Shown: positions 33,933 through 44,790 of the stretch, in pieces | Layout: each line of letters starts with the position of its first letter | Position numbering within the stretch: position 1 is the first letter of the stretch | Source of the DNA: Diphasiastrum complanatum | Lineage: Eukaryota; Streptophyta; Lycopodiopsida; Lycopodiales; Lycopodiaceae | NCBI GenBank assembly: GCA_029204225.1 | Contig: CM055109.1 | Location: 3,992,299-4,056,298, forward strand | Direction of reading: 5' to 3' | DNA length: 64,000 bases | Made by a program: the position numbers and the translations under genes | Notes under the pieces: generated by a model | Seen by the model: only the letters and a program-made list of their open reading frames with translations | What the model was told of the DNA's origin: nothing | The model's database searches: none

Positions 33933-34612
33933 TGTTAAAAATTCACAATTCTAGCTTGACTAGTTTTGGTCATATGACTTGTAAATAGTTAGATGGTCAT
34001 GATGTGGCTTGTCACACGTGCCAAATAGCATAGGATTCCATTCATAAGGATGTTCTCAAGTAGACCTAAGTGTTAGAACCTTTGGAATGAGTCCAAATTA
34101 TGCTTAGATACAAGGGAGAAAAAATAGGAGCTATTTTTGGTAGTTTTTGCATTGTTGAGGGATCTCCAAGATTCCAACCCTAACTTGGTAGGGATGAAAG
34201 ATCCACAAAAATTAGCATTAGGTATAGGTTTAGGGCTACTCATACCTGCCCAAAACCGTGATGGATCATGTATATATAGGTGATGAGATCTCACCAAAAT
34301 CAATCAAGCAATTTCATGATTTTTCACATAATGGTGCAATTGCTCTCTATGTTCATAATTGTTTGAGTACTTGTGATTACTAATGATTATAGGATTGAAT
34401 GTAGGTCTGGTGTACAGTACTCAGACTGTGGGAAGCCGTACTTTCACACGTGTGAAGACTTCTTCAAGGATTTGGGCCATTTAGTGAGGTTCAAGCATAG
34501 ATTTTTGATGGATTTTGATGGTTCAACTTGTGCTAATCTTATGAAATCATAATCTATTGTTTCCCTCATCATTTCAAGTGTTTTAGGATCCTTATTTGTT
34601 GTAATTTTTACA
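33933..34612 (+). repeat. 5' LTR of intact copia A
   Basis: TGTTAAAAATTC … TTTTTACA, followed at once by the primer site. It carries a TATA box at 34271-34280, a G-box at 34015-34020 and the palindrome TTCACACGTGTGAA at about 34443-34456. Confidence 0.95.
34271..34280 (+). promoter_or_regulatory. LTR TATA box
   Basis: TATATATAGG lies about 340 bases into the 680-base LTR, a suitable place for the U3/R promoter. The same box is conserved in the other family A LTRs. Confidence 0.7.
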
Positions 34613-34624
34613 TGGTATCAGAGC
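34613..34624 (+). other. Primer-binding site of intact copia A
   Basis: TGGTATCAGAGC directly after the LTR terminal CA. Confidence 0.95.
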
Positions 34625-35423
34625 CTAAAGGCTGAAATGAGCTAAATCCTTGGTTTTCATTCAATTTGATCACAATTTTTGATCTAAATCTTGTGTAGAT
34701 TGGATCTTAGCATCTAGTATTGATTCTAGAACTCAAAGTGAGTCAAATACATTGGAGATTGGTGTTGTGTGACTTCATTTGCAGGTGTTTAGGTGTCTAA
34801 AACCATAGGCAAAGTTGAATTCAATTCACATTACCAAGATAGCAAGTTTTGCTTGCTCCAAGCATTGATTTCTAAGCGAGTTTTGGAGGTGATTTCATAG
34901 AGGAGGCTTTCTAGCATTCAAGGAGAGGGAAGATCAGAGTTTTGGGGACTCTTCAAGGCTGTTCTAAGGTGTAGTAGGCACCTCCTAAAGTGATTTAGGT
35001 TCAGTCCAACCATTGCTTGACTTATGCACCAAATTAGATCAATTTTTCATCAATTTTGATCATTTTTTGCTTGTGATTGGATAGTAGATTGTGTTTCATC
35101 CTCATTAAGTTCCATTTAGATCTTTTACAAGTGATTTTGGAAGTATATTAGGTTTCTTAAATTCACTCTTGATCAGATCATTTGGAAGCTTTAATGTTCT
35201 TTATAGAAAGAGGGGCAATTCTACTAGTATTGTCTACTTCAATCAAGCAAGTGCATTGTTTCTAGTATTCTATGATTTGATTTTGTTAGAGATCATTCTT
35301 AGATCTTTATAGGAAGTCTATTACTGATCTTTTCAGGTCCCTAAGAAGTGGGATAAGGTAGACCTTCAATCAAATCAATAGAAGTAACCTTCATTTGTGT
35401 CAAGTCCTTGATTAGGAGACTAG

Positions 35424-38400
35424 ATGGCATCTATAAATGCATATCTTTTGGATACTAATGAAAGGCTCAACAAAACTAACTATTCCATATGGAAAGTTAG
35501 AATGGAATCTATCATGATCATGCAAGATCTGATGGAAATTGTAAATGGTAAGGAGGGTGAACCTATTCATCCTCAAGAAAAAGCCAAATACATCAAGAGG
35601 TGCAATGTTGCACTACATTGCATAAAAATGAATGTTGCAAATGAACTCTTAAGAGAGGTAGGAGATTGCACTTCAGCTCAAGATGATTGGGAGACTTTGC
35701 AAAAGGTCTACGAATCCAAGAACCAAACTAGAATGTTAGCTTTGAAGAATCAAATCTATAGAAGCTATCAAAAGAAAGGAGAGAGTGCACATACTTTTGT
35801 CCTAAGAGTAAAGGAATTGAACAAAGAGCTAGCCTTTATAGGTGACCCTATCAAGGATGAAGAGCTTGTTCAACTCATATTGAATGGACTAAGCTTTGAA
35901 TTTGACAATTTGGTTCAGGGATATGCAATTATGGGTAAGCTACCCATACTTGAAGAACTCCAAGGCACACTCATGGCCGAGGAATCAAGAAGGAGCCAAA
36001 TGCAAGAGAGGATGGATAGGCTTTCCATCCAAGGTGGAGATGACCAAGATCTCTTCACCAAAGGCAAAGGCAAGTCCAAAGGCAAAGGATCAACATTCAA
36101 GAAGTCTACAAAGCTTGAGGATCAAGAAGGACCCCCAAAGGCATCTCCATCAACCACCAAAGTCAAGAAGGACAAATCAAAGGTGAAGTGCTACTATTGT
36201 AGCAAGATGGGGCATTATGCCTCAGAATGCTTCAAGAGGAAGCAAGATCAAAGCCAAGCCAACATGAGCAAAGAGGAGGAGGAGGAGAGTTCACATGAGG
36301 ACTCTCTCATGATGTCCATATTTTCTTCAACAAGCTTCAAAGGAGAAGATCCTTGGTGGATTGACTCGGGTGCTAGTTCACACATGACTAGTAAAAGGGA
36401 GTTTTTCTCTTCTCTCTTATCTTATGATGGACCTATAAAGTCTATCTATACAGCAAATGATGAAGCTTGTAAGATTGAAGGAGTTGGTAGCATTCCCCTT
36501 TGCTTAGGATCTTCCAAAAAGATCAACATAGAAGGTGTTTTGTACATTCCTACAATAACAAAGAATCTACTAAGTGTTGGCCAAATGGTAGACAATGGTT
36601 TCAATGTTGACTTTGCTTCAAATGAATGTTTCATCAAGAAGAAGGGTAAGATAGTGGCTAAGGGCACTAGACTTGGCAAACTTTATAAGCTGGATGCATT
36701 TGTGGATACTAATGTTGTCATGTTGGCCGAGAAGAGCAAGATATCTACCTTTACTTTATGGCACAAAAGACTTGGACATGTCAACTCGGGTTCCATGGAG
36801 GCTATGATCAAGGAGGAGTATGCTTTAGGCCTACCAAGGTCTATTGGGAAGGAAGACAAGGTTTGTGAAGCTTGTGCCTTATCCAAGGCACATAAGAAGG
36901 TGTTTCCTAACTCCATCACAAAGTCATCTCATCCTCTTGAACTCATACACTCGGATGTGCACATTGCTAGCACCAAATCTAATGGAGGTTCATCCATGTT
37001 TTTAACCTTCATTGATGACTACTCAAGATATTGTTGGGTGTTCTTACTTTCCTTCAAGTCTCAAGTATTTGATACTTTTGTAAAGTTCAAGTTGTTTGTG
37101 GAAAAGCATCATAATCATAGCATCAAGATTCTTAGAAGTGACAATGGTGGAGAATTCATCTCCAATGAGTTCAAGGCCTTTTGTGAGGAGGAAGGGATCA
37201 AGAAAGAGACTTCTTGTCCTTACACTCCTCAACAAAATGGAGTTGCTGAAAGAAGGAATAGAACATTATGTGAATGTTCTAAGGCTTTAAGATTAGATGC
37301 TTGTTTGCCCAAATCCTTTTGGGGTGAGTCTCTTGTATGTGCAAACTACTTGATGAATAGGGTGTCTTGCAAAGCAATTGAAGGCAAAACTCCTTATGAG
37401 ATGTTGTATGGAAAGAAACCCAATCTTAATCACTTGAAAGTTTTTGGGTGTATATGTTATGTGCATGTGCCATTGGAAACAAGAACCAAGGAGGATCCAT
37501 CTTCCACAAGAGGGATCATGCTTGGATATGCAAGCTCAAGCAAGGGCTACAAAGTCTATCTCCCATCCTTGAACAAATTTGTTGTTTCAAGGGATGTCAT
37601 CTTTGATGAACATCATATGCATATGCTTGAAGAAGGCTCAAGTGCTCCAACAATCAAGAAGAAGATGGCCGAGGAGCAAGATCTTGGTTTTGAGGAGGAG
37701 CTCATGGAGGAGCAAGCACCAAACCCACCTATCACACCAAGGAGATCTTCAAGGGCAAAAGTGGAGCCATCAAGGCTCACATATCAAGGCAAAGGACAGC
37801 AAGTTGAGGGTATCTCATCCACTTCTTATGCTTTATCTAGTTTTGAAGAACCGTCTAATGTTGAAGATGCATTGAACTCCAAAGAATGGTATAAAGCTAT
37901 GTTGGATGAGTATGATGCCTTGATTGAGAATGAAACTTGGTTGCTTGTTGAGAGACCTCAAAGGAATGTAATAGGATGCAAGTGGGTCTTCAAGCTTAAG
38001 TTGAATGCAAATGGGAGTGTTAACAAACATAAAGCAAGATTAGTTGCAAAAGGTTATGCTCAAGAGAGAGGGATAGACTATGAGGAAACTTTTGCACCCG
38101 TGGCCAAGATGGTCACAATAAGACTAATCATTGCACTTGCATCACATTTTGGATGGATTCTATGTCAAATGGATGTCTCTAATGCTTTCTTGAATGGTTT
38201 TTTGGAAGAGGATATCTATATGGAGCAGCCACAAGGGTTCATCAAGCATGGAATGGAGAACAAAGTATGCCATCTCCAAAGAAGCATCGATGGCTTGAAG
38301 CAAGCCTCGAGATCTTGGAATTCAAGACTACATTGCTATCTTATTTCACTTTCTTTTGTTCAAAGTGAATATGATCCCACTCTTTACATTAAGTTTGATG

Positions 38401-39392
38401 ATGTTGGTATTGTACTTTTACTCATTTATGTAGATGACATCATCATTAGTGGAAATAGTGTTGATGGTATTGAAAAAATCAAGATAGATCTATCCTTAGA
38501 GTTCAAGATGGTAGATCTAGGGTGTCTTCACTTCATCTTAGGCATAGAAGTACTTAGAGGGTCTGATTTTATCTTTATAAGTCAAGTAAACTATGCTCAA
38601 AGTCTTTTGAAGAAGTTCAAGATGGAAGTATGCAAAAGTGTTGACACACCAATGGAGCAAGATGTAAAAGTGCCAAATGAAGATGATGAAAGATCCTTCA
38701 TGGACATCACTTTGTTTAGGCAACTTATAGGTTCCTTAATGTGGATCACTATAACTAGACCAGATCTTAGCTTTAGTGTATGTAGGTTGAGCCAATCCAT
38801 GCAAAATCCATTGAATATCCATTGGAAAAAGGCTAAGAGGATTCTAAGATACATCTCGGGTACATTGGATTTTGGGATTCTATATAGAGGAGATGTGATT
38901 AACCTTCATGCATTTAGTGATTCAGATTTTGCAGGGGACAAGAGGGATAGGAAATCAACAAGTGCCTATTCAACTTTCATAGGAGAAAGTGTGGTTTCAT
39001 GGCTTTCAAAAAAGCAAGAAACTATATCTCTATCTTCAACCGAGGCCGAGTACAAAGCTTTGACAACCACTACAAAGGAGGTACTTTGGATCAAGAGATT
39101 ATTGGTGGAACTAAAGATCATGGATTCAGAGGAGGCACCAATCATCTACAATGACAATATATCAGCCCAACACCTTGCATCTAACCCAATCTTCCATGCA
39201 AGATCTAAGCACATTGAGATATGCCATCACTTTGTGAGAGAAATGGTGCAAGCCAAGGAGATTGCTTTGGAGCATGTTCCAAGCAATGAATGTGTAGCTG
39301 ATCTACTTACTAAACCACTTCAAAAGACACCTTTTATGAAGTTCAGATCATCACTTGGAGTGATTAGTAAAGCAATGATTGAACCAAGCTAG
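35424..39392 (+). CDS. Copia gag-pol polyprotein, intact
   Basis: One 1322-residue frame in the usual Ty1/copia order. Gag opens MASINAYLLDTNERLNKTN; the CCHC knuckle CYYCSKMGHYASEC is at 256-269. The aspartic protease motif is DSGASSHM at 314-321. The GAG-pre-integrase HHCC region is at about 445-490. The integrase triad is Asp511, Asp573 and Glu609 with the expected 35-residue last spacing. RT runs from about 845 with YVDD at 1002-1005; RNase H has STEAEYKALTT at about 1206. The polyprotein would be cleaved by its protease; gag packages the RNA, RT and RNase H copy it, integrase inserts the DNA. One oddity: DGLKQA where relatives, including the reverse copy near 8860, have YGLKQA. The ATG is supported by related gag starts. 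Confidence 0.97.
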   Translation: MASINAYLLDTNERLNKTNYSIWKVRMESIMIMQDLMEIVNGKEGEPIHPQEKAKYIKRCNVALHCIKMNVANELLREVGDCTSAQDDWETLQKVYESKNQTRMLALKNQIYRSYQKKGESAHTFVLRVKELNKELAFIGDPIKDEELVQLILNGLSFEFDNLVQGYAIMGKLPILEELQGTLMAEESRRSQMQERMDRLSIQGGDDQDLFTKGKGKSKGKGSTFKKSTKLEDQEGPPKASPSTTKVKKDKSKVKCYYCSKMGHYASECFKRKQDQSQANMSKEEEEESSHEDSLMMSIFSSTSFKGEDPWWIDSGASSHMTSKREFFSSLLSYDGPIKSIYTANDEACKIEGVGSIPLCLGSSKKINIEGVLYIPTITKNLLSVGQMVDNGFNVDFASNECFIKKKGKIVAKGTRLGKLYKLDAFVDTNVVMLAEKSKISTFTLWHKRLGHVNSGSMEAMIKEEYALGLPRSIGKEDKVCEACALSKAHKKVFPNSITKSSHPLELIHSDVHIASTKSNGGSSMFLTFIDDYSRYCWVFLLSFKSQVFDTFVKFKLFVEKHHNHSIKILRSDNGGEFISNEFKAFCEEEGIKKETSCPYTPQQNGVAERRNRTLCECSKALRLDACLPKSFWGESLVCANYLMNRVSCKAIEGKTPYEMLYGKKPNLNHLKVFGCICYVHVPLETRTKEDPSSTRGIMLGYASSSKGYKVYLPSLNKFVVSRDVIFDEHHMHMLEEGSSAPTIKKKMAEEQDLGFEEELMEEQAPNPPITPRRSSRAKVEPSRLTYQGKGQQVEGISSTSYALSSFEEPSNVEDALNSKEWYKAMLDEYDALIENETWLLVERPQRNVIGCKWVFKLKLNANGSVNKHKARLVAKGYAQERGIDYEETFAPVAKMVTIRLIIALASHFGWILCQMDVSNAFLNGFLEEDIYMEQPQGFIKHGMENKVCHLQRSIDGLKQASRSWNSRLHCYLISLSFVQSEYDPTLYIKFDDVGIVLLLIYVDDIIISGNSVDGIEKIKIDLSLEFKMVDLGCLHFILGIEVLRGSDFIFISQVNYAQSLLKKFKMEVCKSVDTPMEQDVKVPNEDDERSFMDITLFRQLIGSLMWITITRPDLSFSVCRLSQSMQNPLNIHWKKAKRILRYISGTLDFGILYRGDVINLHAFSDSDFAGDKRDRKSTSAYSTFIGESVVSWLSKKQETISLSSTEAEYKALTTTTKEVLWIKRLLVELKIMDSEEAPIIYNDNISAQHLASNPIFHARSKHIEICHHFVREMVQAKEIALEHVPSNECVADLLTKPLQKTPFMKFRSSLGVISKAMIEPS

Positions 39393-39406
39393 ATAGTGAG
39401 GAGGAG

Positions 39407-40065
39407 TGTTAAAAATTCACAATTCTAGCTTGACTAGTTTTGGTCATATGACTTGTAAATAGTTAGATGGTCCAAATAGCATAGGATTCCATTCATAAGG
39501 ATGTTCTCAAGTAGACCTAAGTGTTAGAACCTTTGGAATGAGTCCAAATTATGCCTAGATACAAGGGAGAAAAAATAGGAGCTATTTTTGGTAGTTTTTG
39601 CATTGTTGAGGGATCTCCAAGATTCCAACCCTAACTTGGTAGGGATGAAAGATCCACCAAAATTAGCATTAGGGATAGGTTTAGGGCTACTCATACCTTC
39701 CCAAAACCGTGATGGATCATGTATATATAGGTGATGATATCTCACCAAAATCAATCAAGCAATTTCATGTTTTTTCTCTCATAATGGTGCAATTGCTCTC
39801 TATGTTCATAATTGTTTGAGTACTTGTGATTACTAATGATTATAGGATTGAATGTAGGTCTGGTGTACAGTACTCAGACTGTGGGAGGCCGTACTTTCAC
39901 ACGTGTGAAGCCTTCTTCAAGGATTTGGGCCATTTAGTGAGGTTCAAGCATAGATTTTTGATGGATTTTGATGGTTCAACTTGTGCTAATCTTATGAAAT
40001 CATAATCTATTGTTTCCCTCATCATTTCAAGTGTTTTAGGATCCTTATTTGTTGTAATTTTTACA
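39407..40065 (+). repeat. 3' LTR of intact copia A
   Basis: Near identical to the 5' LTR but lacking a stretch of about 20 bases that includes the first G-box (junction near 39472). The second G-box palindrome is kept at about 39896-39909. Confidence 0.95.
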
Positions 40066-40553
40066 TGATGTATCAATCTACACAAGATTTAGATCAATCT
40101 AGATCAATTCTAGGCATGAAAATCTAACAAGAACAATCATTAATGAAGGTAAATGTACTTGCTGGTTTCACGCGTGTGAAAACCTGTCAGAGTACGGACT
40201 CCAACCTGAAAACAAAGTACACTATGATAGAAACTCAAACAATTCAAAACAAATGAAGACAAATTAAGAGATTGACACAAAATTGCTTCCAAAATCATGT
40301 TTGATGTTTCATATTGATTATGGCCAAATATGCCTCTATATGCTCGAGGTAATGATCATGCATCAGATCTCACACGTGTGAGGATGCTTTGGCATATGGT
40401 GAATCATCATGCAAAATTGACACTTGGATCAAACTTTCTATTTTGAGCACTTTTGGTCCAATTTCCTACTATATGGAGATCTGCTTGAAAATCTTCTAGA
40501 ATTCAAAACTTGCCTACTTCAGCTTATTCCATATGCGTGAGCTGTCCTCTACA
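40066..40553 (-). repeat. 5' LTR of reverse copia D, right part
   Basis: The LTR interrupted at 33932 continues here and matches the solo LTR at 9974-10788 over most of its length. It is truncated near 40553 by reverse gypsy gag, so the true LTR start is missing. It contains the palindrome CTCACACGTGTGAG at about 40369-40382. Confidence 0.85.
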
Positions 40554-40925
40554 CATGGGATGTGATACCTAACGGTTCTGTCATCTTAAATGGTTCCTCG
40601 TGGTGATGTAATTGAGGATTGACATCAGTCCTTTGATGAGATCTATGTAAGGGATTAGTTATGTTTTTTGGTATAACAGGTATAGGAGGAGTCACAACTA
40701 CAGCTTTGGCATTTTCCAATGCTTCTTCCTCTTGTAAGTCTTTGATCCACTGTCTCATATTATGGTGTTTTTTCTTCTCTGATTACAGGTTCGGATAGAC
40801 TCCAGATATAGAAGTTTGATCTTTCACTGGTACAGATTCTGCTGGTGGTGGTTCAGCAGCAATGTCTTCCTACTTTTGAGCTCTTGTGACGACCATAATC
40901 GGAGCACTTGGTTCATTGGCTTGTC
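40554..40925 (-). pseudogene. Gypsy gag C-terminal fragment (reverse strand)
   Basis: Reverse translation contains MVVTRAQK, then MRQWIKDLQEEEALENAKA and QLHHHEEPFKMTE, matching 20690-20970 and 53050-53390. Stops near 40760 and 40875 break it. It meets a forward gag fragment near 40926, so two gypsy pieces lie head to head. Confidence 0.85.
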
Positions 40926-40946
40926 GATTTCAAAAAATCTTTAAAA

Positions 40947-41628
40947 ATGGTAGATACAAACTCAGATGGAGAAATTGATGCACCATCCCCACCTCGTCCT
41001 ATCATTAGACGAACACCTCGTCTAGATATGCCAAAGTAGAATGGACAATATGATCCAGTAAGATTCTTTAAGATTTTTACAGAATGTTGTGAAGTCTATG
41101 GAGAAGTCAATCCAGAAAACAAGTTGAAGCTATTTCCTATAACGCTTATTGGAGTTGCACAAGATTTGTTTAATAATAAAGCGATGGAAGAACAGACTGA
41201 CTGGGAGGTCGTTAAAGCTGCCTTGATTACACTCTTCAAACCAAAAAAGTTTCTTGAAGATCCTTTTTTGCTGTTGAGTAAAATCAAAATAGCAAGAATC
41301 GGGACCACAAGAGCAATACACAATCTAAGCTGTTGTGCAACAACAGTCTCAACAATGGGAAAGAGCACCACTAGGTTATTTTGGATGTGAAAAAAATCAT
41401 CAAATAGCAAAATGTCCAAACAATGGCAAATTCACACCTTTTTGTCATGAATGCCAATATGGGCATTGTTATAAGGACTGTCCAGCTCGGCCAAAACCAC
41501 CACTTGTATTAGCTCCAACGAATATGATTACCATCAAACCAAGACCAGCAATTCGACGAAAAATAGTAGATTTGGTTAATAATGGTTCAGAAGAAATTAG
41601 ATCTAGATTTTTCATAGATTGGATCTAG
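40947..41628 (+). pseudogene. Gypsy gag with internal deletion
   Basis: Starts MVDTNSDGEIDAPSPPRPI; a stop follows near 41038. Continues YGEVNPENKLKLFPITLIG, EEQTDWEVVKAALITLFKP and KKFLEDPFLLLSKIK to TTRAIHNL. At about 41330 the frame changes to QQSQQWERAPLGYFGCEKN and the zinc knuckles (CEKNHQIAKC, CHECQYGHCYKDC). The gag middle and the first knuckles are lost at this point. The fragment at 55518-55915 shares the same junction. Confidence 0.85.
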
Positions 41629-42720
41629 ATTTTTTAAGTAAATCCTATCATTACTAGATAATGATATCAGAAACTAATTTTTGAAAATAAGGTCTTAACC
41701 AAGTAGATCAACACGCTAAATTAAGTAAAACTCTTAGATATTAGTATCATAACAACAAACTTGACAATAGCTAAATTAGGAAGATCAAAACTCAAAAATA
41801 GTATTGACGAAGGTTATCTATAGGTTACCTATGCGAAGGTTAACTCGACGAGAGTTCACGATTACTATTTATGTAAAAAAAACTCACTAAAATGGTCGTT
41901 TCTGACAAATCTGAAAAAACTAACCTTCGCTCTTCTGAATGAAGATGGATCTAACATAAATAGATATATGGCAAGTCAAGCAAAGGTTCTTTTGGCAAAG
42001 TAAGGGATTTTTTCAGCTTGGCAGGGATTAAAATGGATATTTTGGAACAAATAACCTTCATTGGAAAAATTCTGATGAAACTAGTTCTCACGAACTCACT
42101 CATGAAAACTTACTATATTTGGAAGGTTTAGTAGGACTGGTGAAGGTTGAAAGAGAGATAATGATATTTTTGTTGAAAAATTGAAGTTTTCCACCAAAAA
42201 TTGTTCAAACGCTCAGAAAATATAACTCTCACCTGACTCACTATTTTACCAAAAATAGTATGAAAAAATGACTGATAATATTGGTGAAGGTTCAGGTGAA
42301 GATTCTTCTCCGAGATATGATATCCTTACAAAAAGGTAAACTTTCCATACAAAAGATTATCAGAAACTTAGAGAACGTTCACTAGGCCTTCTATTTTTAG
42401 AATTAACTTTCACTGACCTAGTTGTGAGAAGATCAACTTGTAGCTACATGGCATCAAGGCGGTCCTGCCTGCAAGTTGGCGAAGGTTGGTTGCAAGAGAA
42501 CATAAAGTTATCATTGACTGATGAAGATTTTGTCCTCTTATGTCTCCAAATTGTAGAAAATGAATGATTTTCGTTGTTTCTCTAATTTCTTAAGATCCAG
42601 ATGGATCTTAGGAATGGTGCTTTGTCTTACCTTCCTTGCTAATGAATCTCAAGTGATTACAAGCAAGAAATCCACACAATATTATGAAAATTCATCCAAA
42701 ACTAACTCTAAAATGAAATT
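41629..42720. other. Gypsy leader-like sequence with GCGAAGGTT motifs
   Basis: No gene. GCGAAGGTT, AACCTTCGC and variants such as GTGAAGGTT occur about ten times between 41800 and 42500 in both orientations. The same motif type is found at 22990-23090 and 48290-48660. Confidence 0.6.
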
Positions 42721-43500
<780 letters not shown>

Positions 43501-43849
43501 ATGTCAGAATATTGGAAAAATCTATCTAATGTTGTGAGTAGGGGTTCTAAAAATGCCAAAGATGAATTAAGCTCTTTTGGCTTAGTAAAGACCCATCTTA
43601 GAATAAAATATTCAAGGTAGGTATAAGTAGAAACTCGAGCTACCATAGGAATTGCCATTTTTATTTTACATGCCACATTTAATGCATGAAAAGACTAGGT
43701 GGCACAATTAGACATAGTGAGGTGGCTTGAATAAATCTAGATAGCTTGAGAGGTGGATTCACAACTCCAATTCAACTCAAAGTAGGAGGAGAGTCCATGG
43801 ATCTATACATATGTGATGTACTCTCATTGAAAAAATGATGAAATTTGTG
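43501..43849. other. Unassigned sequence within a reverse copia remnant
   Basis: It lies between reverse gag (43850-44264) and the protease fragment, where gag-protease linker would be expected, but no clear reading frame is visible. Confidence 0.35.
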
Positions 43850-44264
43850 TGTAATGCAAATTTGGAGACAAGCTCTTTGTGCCCTCAATAAGATGACCAG
43901 TCCTCTTACAATATTTACATGATAGTTTCTATCTTGGCTAGAATGATGAATTCTCTAAATTCGATCCAAAAGTTGATCCAGGCTGCATGTTGCTCCTTTT
44001 GTCAAGATAGTCTACTTTTGTAGATCGCTTGGATATAAACTTTTGATTTTTCTTTGAGAATAGAGCTTGAGGATCCGATCCTGAGTTAGAGGATGATCCA
44101 TTTCCTCTGATGTCCTCTTGAAGTAGCATCAAAATGACTCTTGATAGAGTGAGATTTTGTTGGGTCGAAATAGCCATGACCCATGTTTCGTAAACTTCAT
44201 GTAGACTCGATAGTAGAGTCATTATTGCATTGGAATCTTCAATGACTGAGCCAGTTTGCCTCAA
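43850..44264 (-). pseudogene. Copia gag C-terminal fragment (reverse strand)
   Basis: Reverse translation reads MRQTGSVIEDSNAIMTLLSS, HEVYETWVMAISTQQNLTLS and LLQEDIRGNG, then a decayed knuckle CKYCKRTGHL that has lost its last Cys. Its N-terminal partner lies at 44650-44790, split off by gypsy RT. Confidence 0.75.
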
Positions 44265-44668
44265 TTCTAACTACATAAGATAAATCTAGATCCGTGATCT
44301 ATATAACAGGAGCTGAAGCAACCATACATTTGAGCTTATCAAAACATTCACTTAGTTCTTCATCCCACTCAATACACGGACTATATTGACCTCTCTTCTT
44401 TTTCTTATTAACTATGTCTATTGTCAAATTATAAAGGGGTGCAATGACCTTTGCATTATCCTCTATAGACTTATAAAAGAGAACCATAAGACTGAGAAAA
44501 GATTTAATTTATCTAACTGATTTTGGTATTGACCACTCAAATATCATCTTGATTTTATTCTCGTCTATTTTCAACCCTTCACGGGCTATCTTATGACCTA
44601 AATTTACTAGGTCATGTTGAATGAATTCACATTTGGATTCTTTCGAAAAAAGTTTTTCTCTTCTAAGA
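44256..44668 (-). pseudogene. Gypsy RT C-terminal fragment (reverse strand), duplicated at 56230-56640
   Basis: Reverse translation gives LFYKSIEDNAKVIAPLYNLT and WDEELSECFDKLKCMVASAP, the junction of RT and RNase H in a Ty3/gypsy element. It sits inside a copia gag. The sequence is about 95% identical by eye to 56230-56640. Confidence 0.85.
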
Positions 44669-44790
44669 ATATTTTTCATCTTGAACTTTCATATACTATA
44701 ATTAGAAATACCATCCAATTTGCTAGCTTCACCTAGTATATACTCATTCAAGTACACCATTACAGAACGGTCTAGAATCGTAATTGTAGG
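44650..44790 (-). pseudogene. Copia gag N-terminal scrap (reverse strand)
   Basis: Reverse translation reads LNEYILGEASKLDGISNYS, then KFKMKNILRREKLF. The first part is copia gag; the transition to gypsy RT takes place within ILRREK, which both families can supply. Confidence 0.65.

Larger units (their letters stand above)
33933..40065 (+). mobile_element. Intact copia family A retrotransposon (6.1 kb)
   Basis: LTRs 33933-34612 (680 bases) and 39407-40065 (659 bases) differ by about ten substitutions plus a roughly 20-base deletion in the right copy, so insertion is recent compared with its neighbours. Between them are a primer site, a leader of about 800 bases, a single uninterrupted gag-pol ORF and a purine tract GAGGAGGAG before the 3' LTR. 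Target duplication is TGATC/TGATG inside the copia D LTR. All catalytic motifs are present, so this is the one element in the window that may still be autonomous. Confidence 0.97.
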
